Assembly: GCA_016712675.1 (NCBI GenBank)
Contig: JADJQR010000010.1
Coordinates: 1-19,279 of the forward strand
DNA length: 19,279 bases
Direction: 5' to 3'
DNA from: a bacterium
Lineage (GTDB): Bacteria > Krumholzibacteriota > Krumholzibacteriia > LZORAL124-64-63
The position numbers and the translations under genes were made by a program. Shown here piece after piece: positions 1 through 6,583 of the stretch (the first letter of the stretch is position 1; every line of letters begins with the position of its first letter). Below the pieces are notes generated by a model. It saw only the letters and a program-made list of their open reading frames with translations, had not been told where the DNA came from and made no database searches.

Positions 1-577
1 ACTGCCCACCGACCAGTCAAGCGGCGGGGATTCGTCGATCTCCGTCCCGCTCTGGTGACGGGCGTGCGGGTGTGGCTGTACGGCGACACGATGTCCACGG
101 GCCGGATGGTCCACACAGCTCGGCCATCGTCCACGATGTCGGCTGCCTGCACGTTCTCCCACCGGGGCGCCCACCGGCACCCCAACGACAGCGCCCGGGT
201 CATCTACTGGATCTCGGCCGCCGAGGCTGTCGGTACGGTCCGGCATCGACATCACCGCTCGCCGGATCAACCTGTCGCCCGGAGCGTGGCGTGGGGGGTT
301 TCGCTGACGCCGGGTACGCCGTGACCTGGTCCGAGCCAACGTGACGCCCACCGGGGACCTCGAATCTTGCGTCGCGGGGCGCCGGTAGTCGAGTCACCAG
401 CGCCCGACCCCGGCCCGTTCTACACCGTGCCCGGCGATGGCTTCGGGTACGCCCGTCACGCCCACCCGTGGGCCGTCCCTGGCGTCCGGGGACACCCTGA
501 CCACGACGTGCCGCTACCACGACGACGGCAGATCCCGGGACCCGCGAGCGTACGCGCCCGTGGGGTGGCGGATGTAA
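1..577 (+). CDS. Plus-strand gene of unknown function, 5' truncated and frameshifted (possible GDS-type hydrolase)
   Basis: This is the only stretch where the plus strand reads better than the minus strand. The frame is open from base 1 and gives protein-like text such as VRVWLYGDTMSTG (about 61-99). It moves to another frame for GIDITARRINLSPGAW (about 244-291), then another for FADAGYAVTW (about 303-332). It ends as GDTLTTTCRYHDDG...APVGWRM with TAA at 575-577, eleven bases before a strong hairpin. At least three indels are needed to join these pieces, so the protein cannot be reconstructed exactly. The GDT-S stretch preceded by hydrophobic residues resembles block I (GDS) of SGNH hydrolases. 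A GRPTGTP string in a third frame near 165-185 would fit the W-S-G-R-P segment of some secreted SGNH-like proteins. That function is a weak inference. The gene is convergent with the late cluster, so it may be a separate transcription unit. Confidence 0.35.
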
Positions 578-587
578 CCCCGACAAC

Positions 588-617
588 AGCAGCCCCCGCC
601 ATCACGGCGGGGGCGCT
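588..617 (-). terminator. Strong GC hairpin between convergent units
   Basis: GCCCCCGCC (592-600) and GGCGGGGGC (606-614) form a perfect 9-bp stem with a 5-nt loop. It can extend by AGC/GCT at 588-590 and 615-617 if A591 is bulged. On the minus strand it follows the last gene of the late cluster by about 16 nt and is followed by a weak T-containing tract (CTGTTGTC). On the plus strand it follows the TAA at 575-577, with TTCTGTGTG after it. The position suits a bidirectional intrinsic terminator for converging transcripts, but neither side has a good U-run. Confidence 0.7.
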
Positions 618-632
618 TCTGTGTGGGGCGGT

Positions 633-957
633 TCAGGTGATGACGACTCCGGACGGCCGTTCGGACGGTGACCTCGGGTGACGAGGTGGGCGGATCTCGA
701 TGGTCGTGGGGCACGCCAGGGTGATCTGGCCGGACTTCGGCGGTGGATATGCCGCAGTCGGTGCCGGCGATGATGGGACCCGATGGGTGTAGGTCGCACC
801 GTCGACCGTGTAGGTTGCGCCGGTGGTGCCTGAGGGTCACGTCGGCGGGCCCACTGGTCGGCGGATGCCCCCCCAGCCCGTCACGACCGGGTCGGTGGTG
901 AGCGGACAGGTAGACCCACTCGCGGCCGTGCCTGTCGATGGTGACGCTCGGTGTCAT
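633..957 (-). CDS. Small protein ending the late cluster, frameshifted
   Basis: The start is ATG at 957, with GGGAGGA a few bases upstream and an ATGA overlap with the preceding tail gene. The N-terminus reads MTPSVTIDRHGREWVYLSA. The frame then has to change near 895-900 (to TTDPVVTGWGG), again at the seven-C run 868-874, and once more near 835. After that a clean frame gives GTTGATYTVDGATYTH, a proline-rich linker and GQITLACPTTIEIRP, ending with TGA at 633-635. The reconstructed length is about 108 residues. The alternating T/V/Y pattern suggests a small beta-rich structural protein, but I do not recognise a family. The terminator hairpin directly follows it. Confidence 0.45.
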
Positions 958-2444
958 GTCGTCCTCCCGGTGATGACTGCCTGGCGGGTGGTGGTGCCCA
1001 CGGACGCCGGGGCAGCAGTGGCGGTGGCGTCGGCCGGAGCCAGTGTGGCGGGTGATGCCGCCCACCGACGCCGCCGAGGCGCCGACCGTGACGGCCCGGA
1101 TGCCGGCGGTGAGCGACAGCCACGCGACGTCGATCCACGTCAGCCCGGAGATGGTCGCGTCGGCGGTGATCGTGGACGTGCATGCGGCGGCGCACGAGGC
1201 GATGAGGATGGCGGTCGGTGCGCCTGCGTTTGGGGACGATTTGCGTGGGTCTGTGCGCTGGCGGGTGAGGATCGCGACAGGGGCCGCGGCGGTGGTCGCT
1301 GCGACCGGCACCTTGCAGCTTCCGCCACCAGGCGGGCCGTCGGCTGGGCAGTCACCTGAGACACTGCTGGCGCGTGGCGCAGCCGCTGTGAGCCGCGTCA
1401 TGGGTGCAGCCGTGACCGTCGATGTGACAGCGGTGGTGCAGGCGTCGGGGCAGGGTCGTAGACGATCCGACGATGGTGGAGTCAGCGGTGATGCTGGACA
1501 CCACCGCGGTGATTGCCGCGCCCGCGTGGTCAGGACGCCGCAGCCGTGGCGGTGCTTGCGACAGTGGTGGTGACGTCCGCCCGTGCGGTCAGCGTCGGTG
1601 CCGCCACGGCAGAGACGGCCACAGCGGCCGCGGAGGCGACAGTTCGGAGGGCGGCCGCGACAGCCGCCGTGCTCGATGCCGGTGTCGACCGCGCCGTTGC
1701 GATGAGCCGTGGCGGCGGCGCTGGCAGTCGAGACGACCGCCGTCGTGCAGTCCGCCGAGTAGGTGGTGCCGCCAGACGCGATTCCTTTTTCCTTTTGGTG
1801 GGGTCTGCCGTGACCGTCGACACGATCGCGGTCGTGCACGCGGCCTGCAGGATCTCCGGCTCAGCCCACAGCCGACGGCGTTGGCGCGCGCCACACCCCC
1901 GACACCGTCGCGGTGCCCGTGACCCGCGCCCAGGACGTGATCCCGCCGTCGCTGTGTCCCCACCGACCGAGATCGGGCCGGTGCCGCCCCTGCCGGGTCT
2001 GCTGACGCACGGCGACGGGTACGACAGGGTGTTGCTGGTGGCGGCGTGGTAGGCGCCGTAGACGATCCCACGACGACCCGTCGGCGTCGGTCAGGTGACT
2101 GCCGGAACCCTTGGGCGCCAGTGAGGTGCCGGTTGCGCCCTGGCATGGTGCCGACCGGGGTCCCCGACACGAGGGCGCCGCGGTAGATGATCGCGTGTAC
2201 GTGCGTCGCGTTCGTCCATGTCCCGGAGGTGGTGCCCGGAGCCGGTGGCGCGCAGCCACCCCCACCGGAAGGACGATGAGCCGGTGCCGCTGTTGCCGAT
2301 GTTCGTCCATCCCGACGGCAGTGACGGCGCGGTGTTGCTCCCAGACCGGTAGGCGTAGATCAGGATGACGTCGTCGGCCTGGTGGGTGGGCAGCGTGACG
2401 GAGGTCGCCGCGGCCGACGCGCTGCCCACGCGCGAGATCGCCAC
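954..2444 (-). CDS. Repeat-rich tail-fibre-like protein, heavily frameshifted
   Basis: The start is GTG 2444 with a weak ribosome binding site. The N-terminal text is MAISRVGSASAAATSVTL, then THQADDVILIYAYRSGS, LPSGWTNIGNSG, THVHAIIYRGA, LAPKGSGSHLTDADGSSWDG and IVYGAYHAATSNTLSYPS. This order of blocks is typical of beta-sandwich phage structural proteins whose opening lines read THQAGD-ILIFA. After about residue 190 it becomes Ala/Thr/Val/Ser-rich, with recurring units such as ACTTAIVSTVTAD and DCTTAVVSTASAA. It ends as TTTRQAVITGRTT with TGA 954-956 inside the ATGA that starts the next gene. About ten single-base shifts are needed, near 2236, 2139, 2068, 1960, 1866, 1788, 1700, 1527, 1448 and 1040. 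Most lie in runs of 3-5 identical bases. The reconstructed length is about 496 residues. The call as a tail fibre or appendage rests on position and composition. Confidence 0.55.
1150..1841 (-). repeat. Degenerate protein-level repeat (T/A/V/S-rich, cysteine-containing units)
   Basis: Similar segments recur inside the tail-fibre-like gene: ACTTAIVSTVTAD (about 1803-1841), DCTTAVVSTASAA (about 1718-1756), ADVTTTVASTATAA (about 1540-1581), ITAVVSSITADSTIV (about 1472-1517), ACTTAVTSTVTAA (about 1402-1440) and ACTSTITADATI (about 1150-1186). On the plus strand they appear as recurring tracts like the one at 1811-1840. The first two copies are about 85-88 bp apart; later spacing is irregular, partly because of indels. 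The pattern fits short beta-strands of a fibrous or solenoid fold. Confidence 0.5.
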
Positions 2445-2455
2445 GACGGGACCCG

Positions 2456-2824
2456 TCAGTCGAGCGTGATCGCGAAGGCGGCGGCCGCGAACTCCAGCTT
2501 GTCGCCGATCGCCAGCGTGCGGGACGTGCCGAGGGCCTGCCAGTCGGTGCGCTGCGTGCCATCAGTGGAGGCCGAGTAGATGCAGGCGTGAGTGACGGTC
2601 ACGGCCCCGGACGCCGCGGCCGAGGTCAACACGTTGGCGTTGGCCTTGACGCTCGGGGTCGCCGCCGTCGCTGACGCCCACCCTGTCGCACCGACTGCGG
2701 TGCGGGCGAGGTTGGCGGTCTCGGACGTGCCGTTCGCCGAGTAGGCGATGTAGTCCGTCCCGCCCGTGGTCGGGAAGAGGTAGTCGAGCGCGGTCTGCTG
2801 CAGCGCTTGGGTGAGTCCAGCCAT
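2456..2824 (-). CDS. Small phage tail protein, 122 aa
   Basis: ATG 2824 is preceded by AGGAGG with good spacing; the TAG stop of the upstream gene directly abuts this Shine-Dalgarno. The product starts MAGLTQALQQTALDYLFP, continues with TDYIAYSANGTSETANLART and ends GDKLEFAAAAFAITLD. An opening alpha-helix followed by a beta-sandwich and a GD-L-F-AGAL-ITLD-like ending is the pattern of a widespread small actinophage tail or appendage protein, usually annotated only as a structural or tail protein. The gene is intact and lies between the glycosidase and the repeat fibre gene, so a role at the tail tip or fibre base is likely. No catalytic motif is visible. Confidence 0.75.
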   Translation of the reverse strand: MAGLTQALQQTALDYLFPTTGGTDYIAYSANGTSETANLARTAVGATGWASATAATPSVKANANVLTSAAASGAVTVTHACIYSASTDGTQRTDWQALGTSRTLAIGDKLEFAAAAFAITLD

Positions 2825-2832
2825 GATGCCTC

Positions 2833-3696
2833 CTAGGCGTACTTGGTGCTGATCCGTCGCCACGCGGCGACCGATTCGGGGTCTCGCCAGGCCCACCGCT
2901 TCGTGGCGGACGTGCCCTCGGCGTGCCAGAGGCCGATGCCCTCAAAGCCCAGGTTTGCGAGGGTGTCCGCGTCTCGCTCGAGGACGGCCAGGCGCGCTGG
3001 GATGTTGCCGGGGGAGCGGGTTGCCGTCGCCGTCCTTGTCGAGGCCGCGGTTGTACTCGGTGACGATCCGAGGACCACGATCGTCAGTGCAGCGCAGCCA
3101 CTCGACGAACTCAGGCAACGTGTCGATGGGGTCGATCCTGTTGACGGCCTGCGGGGTGGTCTGCGAAGCGGCGCCCAGCCCGATCCGGTACGTGTCGAGC
3201 CCGAGGAAGTCGGCCTCACCCGGGTCGGGGATGAACGTCCCGCCGGCACCAGCGTTGCCGGGCCGGTACTGGAAAGCGCCGGCGATCATGCCGAACGGGA
3301 TGTCGGGTCGCAGCGCCTTGGACATCGCCCTGGCTGCCCGCCAGGCCGTCAGGAACGCCGCACCCGATGTGTAGTCGGCCTCCGGCTCGTGATGACAGAC
3401 GAGGCGGTCCTGAGGGCACAGCGACCCGATGTAGGACGACAGGTCGGCGCCCTGCTGCGCCGGCTTGAAGGACACGATGTTGATGGTGCTCGCCGGCCCG
3501 ATGTGCGTGTGGACGGACTGCCCGGCGTAGAAGAGGCGCGTGAACGCCGGGACCCCGAGCAGCGCTGACCCGACCGCGAAGTCGGTCGCGTCAGAGGTGG
3601 CCGTGCCGTACTGGAATCGGGCGCCGACCAGGAAGCGGGGCGCGCGGTGATGTCGACCGCGGCGGTCATCCCAGCCGTGGCGACCGTGACGCGCAC
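2833..3696 (-). CDS. GH26-like TIM-barrel glycosidase, probably virion associated (frameshifted)
   Basis: After correcting two homopolymer errors the gene encodes 287 residues. The errors are one base missing in the G4 run at 3637-3640 and one extra in the G5 run at 3010-3014. It starts at GTG 3696, four bases after the preceding TGA, with no clear Shine-Dalgarno, so coupling is likely. Residues 1-20 form a short leader. The barrel has RFLVGARFQYG (21-31), INIVSFKPA (72-80), CHHEPEADYTSG (101-112), FLGLDTYRIG (164-173), IVTEYNRG (211-218) and GIGLWHAEG (253-261). HEPE with Glu104 and TEYN with Glu214 occupy the positions expected for acid/base and nucleophile of a clan-A retaining glycosidase, and GLDTY resembles the GH26 G-D-Y strand. 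It probably cleaves a host surface glycan; the substrate is unknown. The stop is TAG at 2833-2835. Confidence 0.65.
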
Positions 3697-3699
3697 GGG

Positions 3700-3977
3700 T
3701 CAGGCCGTGGCGGTGAAGACCGAGGTGACGCCGTCGTCCTCGGTCTTCGTCCAGACACGGCCGGTGTCGTCGGTGCAGGTGATCGCGGCCGGCCCGATCG
3801 GCTGGCGCAGCGTGAGGGTGGTCGTGCCTCACCGCCGCCGAGGACCTGCACGGCCACGGTCGCGGGGGTCTCCGAGAAGCGGTCCCGCTCGCCGGGCTCG
3901 ACGGTCGCGGTCAGGGTGATCGTGTCGCCCGGTGCGTAGACGGCCGGGTCGCGGTCGAGGGTGATGGTCAGCGACAT
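3700..3977 (-). CDS. Small Ig-like domain protein (one frameshift)
   Basis: ATG 3977 follows GGAGGT with good spacing. The text MSLTITLDRDPAVYAPGDTI, then TLTATVEPGERDR and TVAVQVLGGG, is a classical Ig/Big-like opening with alternating strands and a P-GD turn. One base is missing near 3826-3832. Adding a G to the GAGG gives GTTTLTLRQPIGPAAITC, then TDDTGRVWTKTEDDG and VTSVFTATA, ending with TGA at 3700-3702, for a total of 92 residues. Ig-like modules are common as virion decorations or tail adhesins. It sits directly upstream of the glycosidase, and the two may work together at the cell surface. Without the correction the frame runs to 3666 with low-complexity Pro/Arg/Ser text, which looks spurious. 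Confidence 0.6.
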
Positions 3978-3992
3978 GGTCAGACCTCCGGG

Positions 3993-4067
3993 TCAGCGGA
4001 CAGCGCCGGGCGCGACGAAGGCGACGAGGGCCTTGGCGTAGGGCGCGAGGGGACCGAGGACGCTCAT
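3993..4067 (-). CDS. 24-residue hydrophobic peptide
   Basis: ATG 4067 overlaps the preceding stop as ATGA, and TGA at 3993-3995 is followed by the Shine-Dalgarno and ATG of the Ig-like gene. The peptide is MSVLGPLAPYAKALVAFVAP followed by GAVR. The PYAKA-VAF hydrophobic core resembles the N-terminus of longer small actinophage proteins that carry one or two membrane helices and often lie beside lysins. This may be a shortened relative, a product of an undetected indel, or a genuine microprotein. The clean junctions on both sides favour a real short gene. Confidence 0.4.
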   Translation of the reverse strand: MSVLGPLAPYAKALVAFVAPGAVR

Positions 4068-4261
4068 GCCTGCTCGCCCGCCTCGATGGCCTGGACCAGG
4101 TCGCGGATCTCGGCGGCCTGCTCGGCGGTGGCGGTCCGGCGAGCGACGAACACTGCCGCGGCGGCGTACTGCAGCAGCCCGCCGACGCTGATGGCGTCGA
4201 GCTCGGTGCCCATCAGGCGCTTGACCCACGGGGTCAGCGGGACCTTGTCGGTGATCTTCAT
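4064..4261 (-). CDS. 65-residue hypothetical protein downstream of endolysin
   Basis: ATG 4261 has GGAGG five bases upstream. The product runs from MKITDKVPLTPWVKRLMG through an apolar middle (AISVGGLLQYAAAAVFVARR, residues 23-42) to an acidic helix ending EIRDLVQAIEAGEQA, and stops at TGA 4064-4066. The apolar segment is too weak for a confident transmembrane call. In this sequence the frame is continuous with the end of the endolysin, so the text could instead be the endolysin C-terminus. I favour a separate gene because of the strong ribosome binding site and because the start reads ATGA, the junction style used elsewhere in the cluster. Confidence 0.5.
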   Translation of the reverse strand: MKITDKVPLTPWVKRLMGTELDAISVGGLLQYAAAAVFVARRTATAEQAAEIRDLVQAIEAGEQA

Positions 4262-4857
4262 GTCGTCCTCCGGGGACGCTGGGGCGGCCGGGAATGCGAA
4301 GGCCAGGTAGCGGCCGATGGGGAAGAGTCTGGGGTCGCCGTGGTCGTTCTCCGGCACGTTGGTGACCGCAGACGCCCTCGAAGCGGGCGAACTGCTGCGG
4401 CGTCATCCGCACTCGCGTCGGCCCGTACGACTCGGGGTACGCCAGGAACGTGGGCGCACGCCCGGGGATGCCGTACCGCGCGTAGGTCGGCCGGTAGTAG
4501 TCCGCGAGCGCCCGCAAGACCACGTCGTCGGCGTCCGGCCAGTAGTACCAGGCCGGGTCACCCCGGCGCTTGGGGTCGCACGTCCCGACCAGCTCGGTCT
4601 GGATCACGCCGCGGCGGTTGGTCTCGCCCGGCTCGGACGTATTGGCCAGCGCCCGCGCGAAGTGCGCGTAGTCGATGTGCCGCCGCACGACGATGCCGAC
4701 CCCCGGCACGGCTCGGATGGTGTCGTGGGGGGCGGTGCCGCCGCCCTCGTAGCCGGGCCAGCCCATGCCCTCGGTCGTGGTGCAAGACATGCACGTCAGG
4801 CTCAGGCTGCGGTGCGGACGTGTAGGGCTGGGCGGCGTCGATCCTCACGGATGCCAT
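4262..4857 (-). CDS. Endolysin: zinc N-acetylmuramoyl-L-alanine amidase-like (frameshifted)
   Basis: The start is ATG 4857 with GAGGAGAG just upstream. The N-terminus MASVRIDAAQPYTSAPQPEP leads to DVHVLHTTEGMGWPGYEGGG once an extra base near 4783-4789 is removed. HTTEG carries the first zinc-ligand His of the Amidase_2/PGRP fold. The middle is clean: TAPHDTIRAVPG, HIDYAHFARALANTS, VIQTELVGTCDP, WYYWPDADD and FLAYPESYG. At about 4356-4362 the frame changes again; restoring two bases gives GVCGHQHVPENDHGDPRLFP, the conserved H...ENDHGDP motif with the second ligand His and catalytic region. The reconstructed product is about 198 residues. It cleaves the amide bond between muramic acid and the stem peptide. 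Where it ends is uncertain because the frame stays open through the next gene. Confidence 0.8.
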
Positions 4858-4903
4858 GGCTCTCCTCGATGGGACGTCCGGCGATCAGGGCTGCCGTCGG
4901 ATG

Positions 4904-5134
4904 TCACTGGTTCAGGTACTTGCCCCACGAGTCCGGCGCGTCCGGCAGGGCGACGCCACTGGACGCCGCGAGCAGCGTCACGCGGTGCCGCCAGTCCTCC
5001 ATGTCCTCGATGGCGGCCCGGGCCAGCCGGATCTCGCGGCGCGCGTCCTTCTGGCGGCTCGACAGGTACGAGGTGAGGGTCGTGAAGCCAACGAGCGCGG
5101 CCAGGATCAGGGACGAGATCTCAGAGTGGGACAC
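4904..5134 (-). CDS. Single-TM coiled-coil membrane protein, holin or spanin-like candidate
   Basis: GTG 5134 gives 76 residues and overlaps the upstream 4-TM gene by 14 bp. A hydrophobic helix at residues 6-24 (ISSLILAALVGFTTLTSYL) is followed by a charged helix at 27-50 rich in R/E/D (QKDARREIRLARAAIEDMED), which fits one membrane span and a coiled coil. The end is DAPDSWGKYLNQ. Small one-span proteins with a helical tail are frequent next to actinophage amidases as accessory holins. A G7 tract serves as a poor ribosome binding site. An ATG-less extension upstream to 5194 exists but reads as basic low-complexity text, so I rejected it. Function is inferred from position and topology. Confidence 0.7.
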   Translation of the reverse strand: MSHSEISSLILAALVGFTTLTSYLSSRQKDARREIRLARAAIEDMEDWRHRVTLLAASSGVALPDAPDSWGKYLNQ

Positions 5135-5558
5135 GCCTGCCCCCCCGCTGCGCCTCTGCGTCAGCGAGGAGGCCGCACCCGATGCCCGCCGCAATGGCGA
5201 GGATCGGCCCGACGAGCGACACAGGGTGTGACGCAGTCAGCCCGACCACGAGATTGGCGCCCCCCCAGGTCACCCATATGCCGGTGGCGGCGTGGAGCGC
5301 CGCGTGCGGTCGAGCAGCGCGGACCCTGACGCCGGCCAGGACCCACAGACCCACCGCTAGATAGAGCCACATCCACAGCCAGTGGTCGGCGACCATGCCG
5401 ACCTCGGTCACCGGGATGGACTGGTAGGCAGCCCGGTCGGACACATCCAGGGCCGCCATGACCAGGGCGGCGAGCCCCATCAGTGCCGACCCGAGGTCGA
5501 CCAGCAGCGGATGCCTCGCGGCGGTCACCGCTGGCCCCCGGATCGCGATAGACGACAT
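5121..5558 (-). CDS. Four-TM membrane protein, probable holin
   Basis: ATG 5558 is preceded by AGGAGGG four bases upstream and encodes 145 residues. Four hydrophobic helices are visible at about 19-39, 60-78, 86-107 and 113-133, with a basic loop at 79-85 and a basic tail (QRGGRRVPL). There is no signal peptide and no catalytic motif. It is followed by a one-TM protein and then the amidase, so it fills the first place in a lysis cassette. Pairs of a four-TM protein with a small one-TM protein are a common actinophage lysis arrangement. No sequence motif proves holin activity. Confidence 0.65.
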   Translation of the reverse strand: MSSIAIRGPAVTAARHPLLVDLGSALMGLAALVMAALDVSDRAAYQSIPVTEVGMVADHWLWMWLYLAVGLWVLAGVRVRAARPHAALHAATGIWVTWGGANLVVGLTASHPVSLVGPILAIAAGIGCGLLADAEAQRGGRRVPL

Positions 5559-5595
5559 AGACCCTCCTGCTTGGTGCGCATGGTGTCCCCTCTCG

Positions 5596-5613
5596 CCCGG
5601 TCCCCCGACCGGG
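5596..5613 (-). promoter_or_regulatory. Intergenic hairpin before the lysis genes
   Basis: CCCGGTC (5596-5602) and GACCGGG (5607-5613) form a perfect 7-bp stem with a CCCC loop. It begins three bases after the TAG stop (5616-5618) of the upstream gene. There is no T-tract after it on the minus strand, so it is better seen as an attenuator, processing site or RNA 3'-end stabiliser than as a complete intrinsic terminator. The 57-nt gap it sits in is one of the few real gaps in an otherwise overlapping operon. Confidence 0.4.
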
Positions 5614-5615
5614 TC

Positions 5616-6056
5616 CTACTGGACGGTGGCCGGACGGACCATCTGGAGCACGATCACCCACAGGTTCGCGTAGGGTGACGCCACGAGCGCGTACTCCTCC
5701 GGCTTGTGCAGGTACAGCCGCCGCGCCGGGATGGACGGGTGATGCACTCGGATGCGGGTCTCGGACCCGCCACCGGACCCGCCAGCGGTGACCCCTCGCT
5801 CCCCAGCGAGGGTTTCGTCAGGCGAGACGAAGAGGCCGGCGCACGGGCCGACCTGGGCGTGAGTGAGGACGATCTCACCCGTGGTGCTGATGGAGGCGTC
5901 GGTGATGCCGATGGTGGTGTGCGTGCTGTTGCAGTGGACGTAGATGCCGTCCGGGTCGAGTCGCAGCACCGCCTGGGCTGCGACGATGACCGGCCCGACC
6001 GCCAGTGCGTCCGGGTAGTAGGTGGCCTGCGATGTCACGTCAGCGGGTAGCATCAT
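5616..6056 (-). CDS. Hypothetical virion protein, 146 aa
   Basis: ATG 6056 (a second in-frame ATG lies directly after it) starts seven bases after the previous stop; the product is 146 residues and ends with TAG at 5616-5618. Segments such as ALAVGPVIVAAQAVLRLDPD, HTTIGITDASISTTGEIVL and QVGPCAGLFVSPDETLAGER alternate strand-like stretches and turns. A Gly/Ser linker (AGGSGGGSET, about 91-100) is followed by RIRVHHPSIPARRLYLHKPE. The ending YANLWVIVLQMVRPATVQ is hydrophobic. I recognise no family. Position between the receptor-binding-like protein and the lysis genes suggests a tail-tip or fibre accessory protein. The reading frame is intact. Confidence 0.65.
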   Translation of the reverse strand: MMLPADVTSQATYYPDALAVGPVIVAAQAVLRLDPDGIYVHCNSTHTTIGITDASISTTGEIVLTHAQVGPCAGLFVSPDETLAGERGVTAGGSGGGSETRIRVHHPSIPARRLYLHKPEEYALVASPYANLWVIVLQMVRPATVQ

Positions 6057-6063
6057 GCACCCG

Positions 6064-6564
6064 TCACGCTGTCTGGTACTGGCCTGTGAAGTGCAGGGCG
6101 TCGCCGTTGGCGAAGGTGACAGGCACGGTGGATGACATCCCCGTCGTGGTGCCGTCGAAGCGGATCTGGAACCCGGCGCCGGAGCGGTAGCACACGCCGG
6201 TGTAGAAGTTGCCGCCGGACTTGATCAGCAGTGCTGGACCGAGCACTAGCGTCGTGCCAGACGCTGCGACGGGAAGGCCGAAGTTGTAGGTGCTCGATCC
6301 GAACGTCGTGGTCGACCCCGGCAGGATGCGGCCAGCGAAGAGGCATGTCCGGCCGTAGCGCTGGAACTGCCCCAGCGATGAGCCGTTGCCGATCGCCGGA
6401 TTCGTGCCTGCCGCGGTCCACACGCCTGCATCACCAGGGATCCACGTGGCGGCGTCCCACGCCGACTGCAGCCCCTCCCAAAGGTCCTTGACCTCGTCGT
6501 TGAGGTGCTGCGCGAGCACCTTCAGGCCGGGCACCCAGGTGCGCGGCGTGCGGTTCAGTGCCAT
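6064..6564 (-). CDS. Receptor-binding-like minor tail protein, 166 aa
   Basis: ATG 6564 follows GGAGG, eleven bases upstream. Residues 1-40 are helical (RTWVPGLKVLAQHLNDEVKD), a tail-attachment type segment. They are followed by TWIPGDAGVWTAAGTNPAIG and a jelly-roll-like domain with GNGSSLGQFQRYGR, ILPGSTTTFGSSTYNFGLP and GFQIRFDGTTTGMSS. The signature N-P-A-I-G-N-G, then G-(R/Q)-Y/F-R-G and G-S-T-T-x-F-G-S, recurs in small C-terminal tail modules of many actinophages, which are thought to bind the host surface. It directly follows the LamG minor tail gene, which fits an attachment role. The frame is intact and ends with TGA at 6064-6066. Confidence 0.75.
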   Translation of the reverse strand: MALNRTPRTWVPGLKVLAQHLNDEVKDLWEGLQSAWDAATWIPGDAGVWTAAGTNPAIGNGSSLGQFQRYGRTCLFAGRILPGSTTTFGSSTYNFGLPVAASGTTLVLGPALLIKSGGNFYTGVCYRSGAGFQIRFDGTTTGMSSTVPVTFANGDALHFTGQYQTA

Positions 6565-6583
6565 TGTCGTGGGTACCTCCGGG

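Noticed and set aside
514-1839. A single 441-residue minus-strand protein
   Set aside because: This open frame mixes true fibre text (about 1050-1440) with His/Arg/Pro-rich out-of-frame text at both ends and runs through the ATGA junction at 954-957. It is better explained as several frames joined by indels.
5525-5581. An 18-residue leader peptide frame (MRTKQEGLCRLSRSGGQR) overlapping the 4-TM gene start
   Set aside because: It has a fair ribosome binding site but no regulatory codon pattern, and its overlap is explained by the Shine-Dalgarno and start of the 4-TM gene. One short frame in a GC-rich gap is weak evidence.
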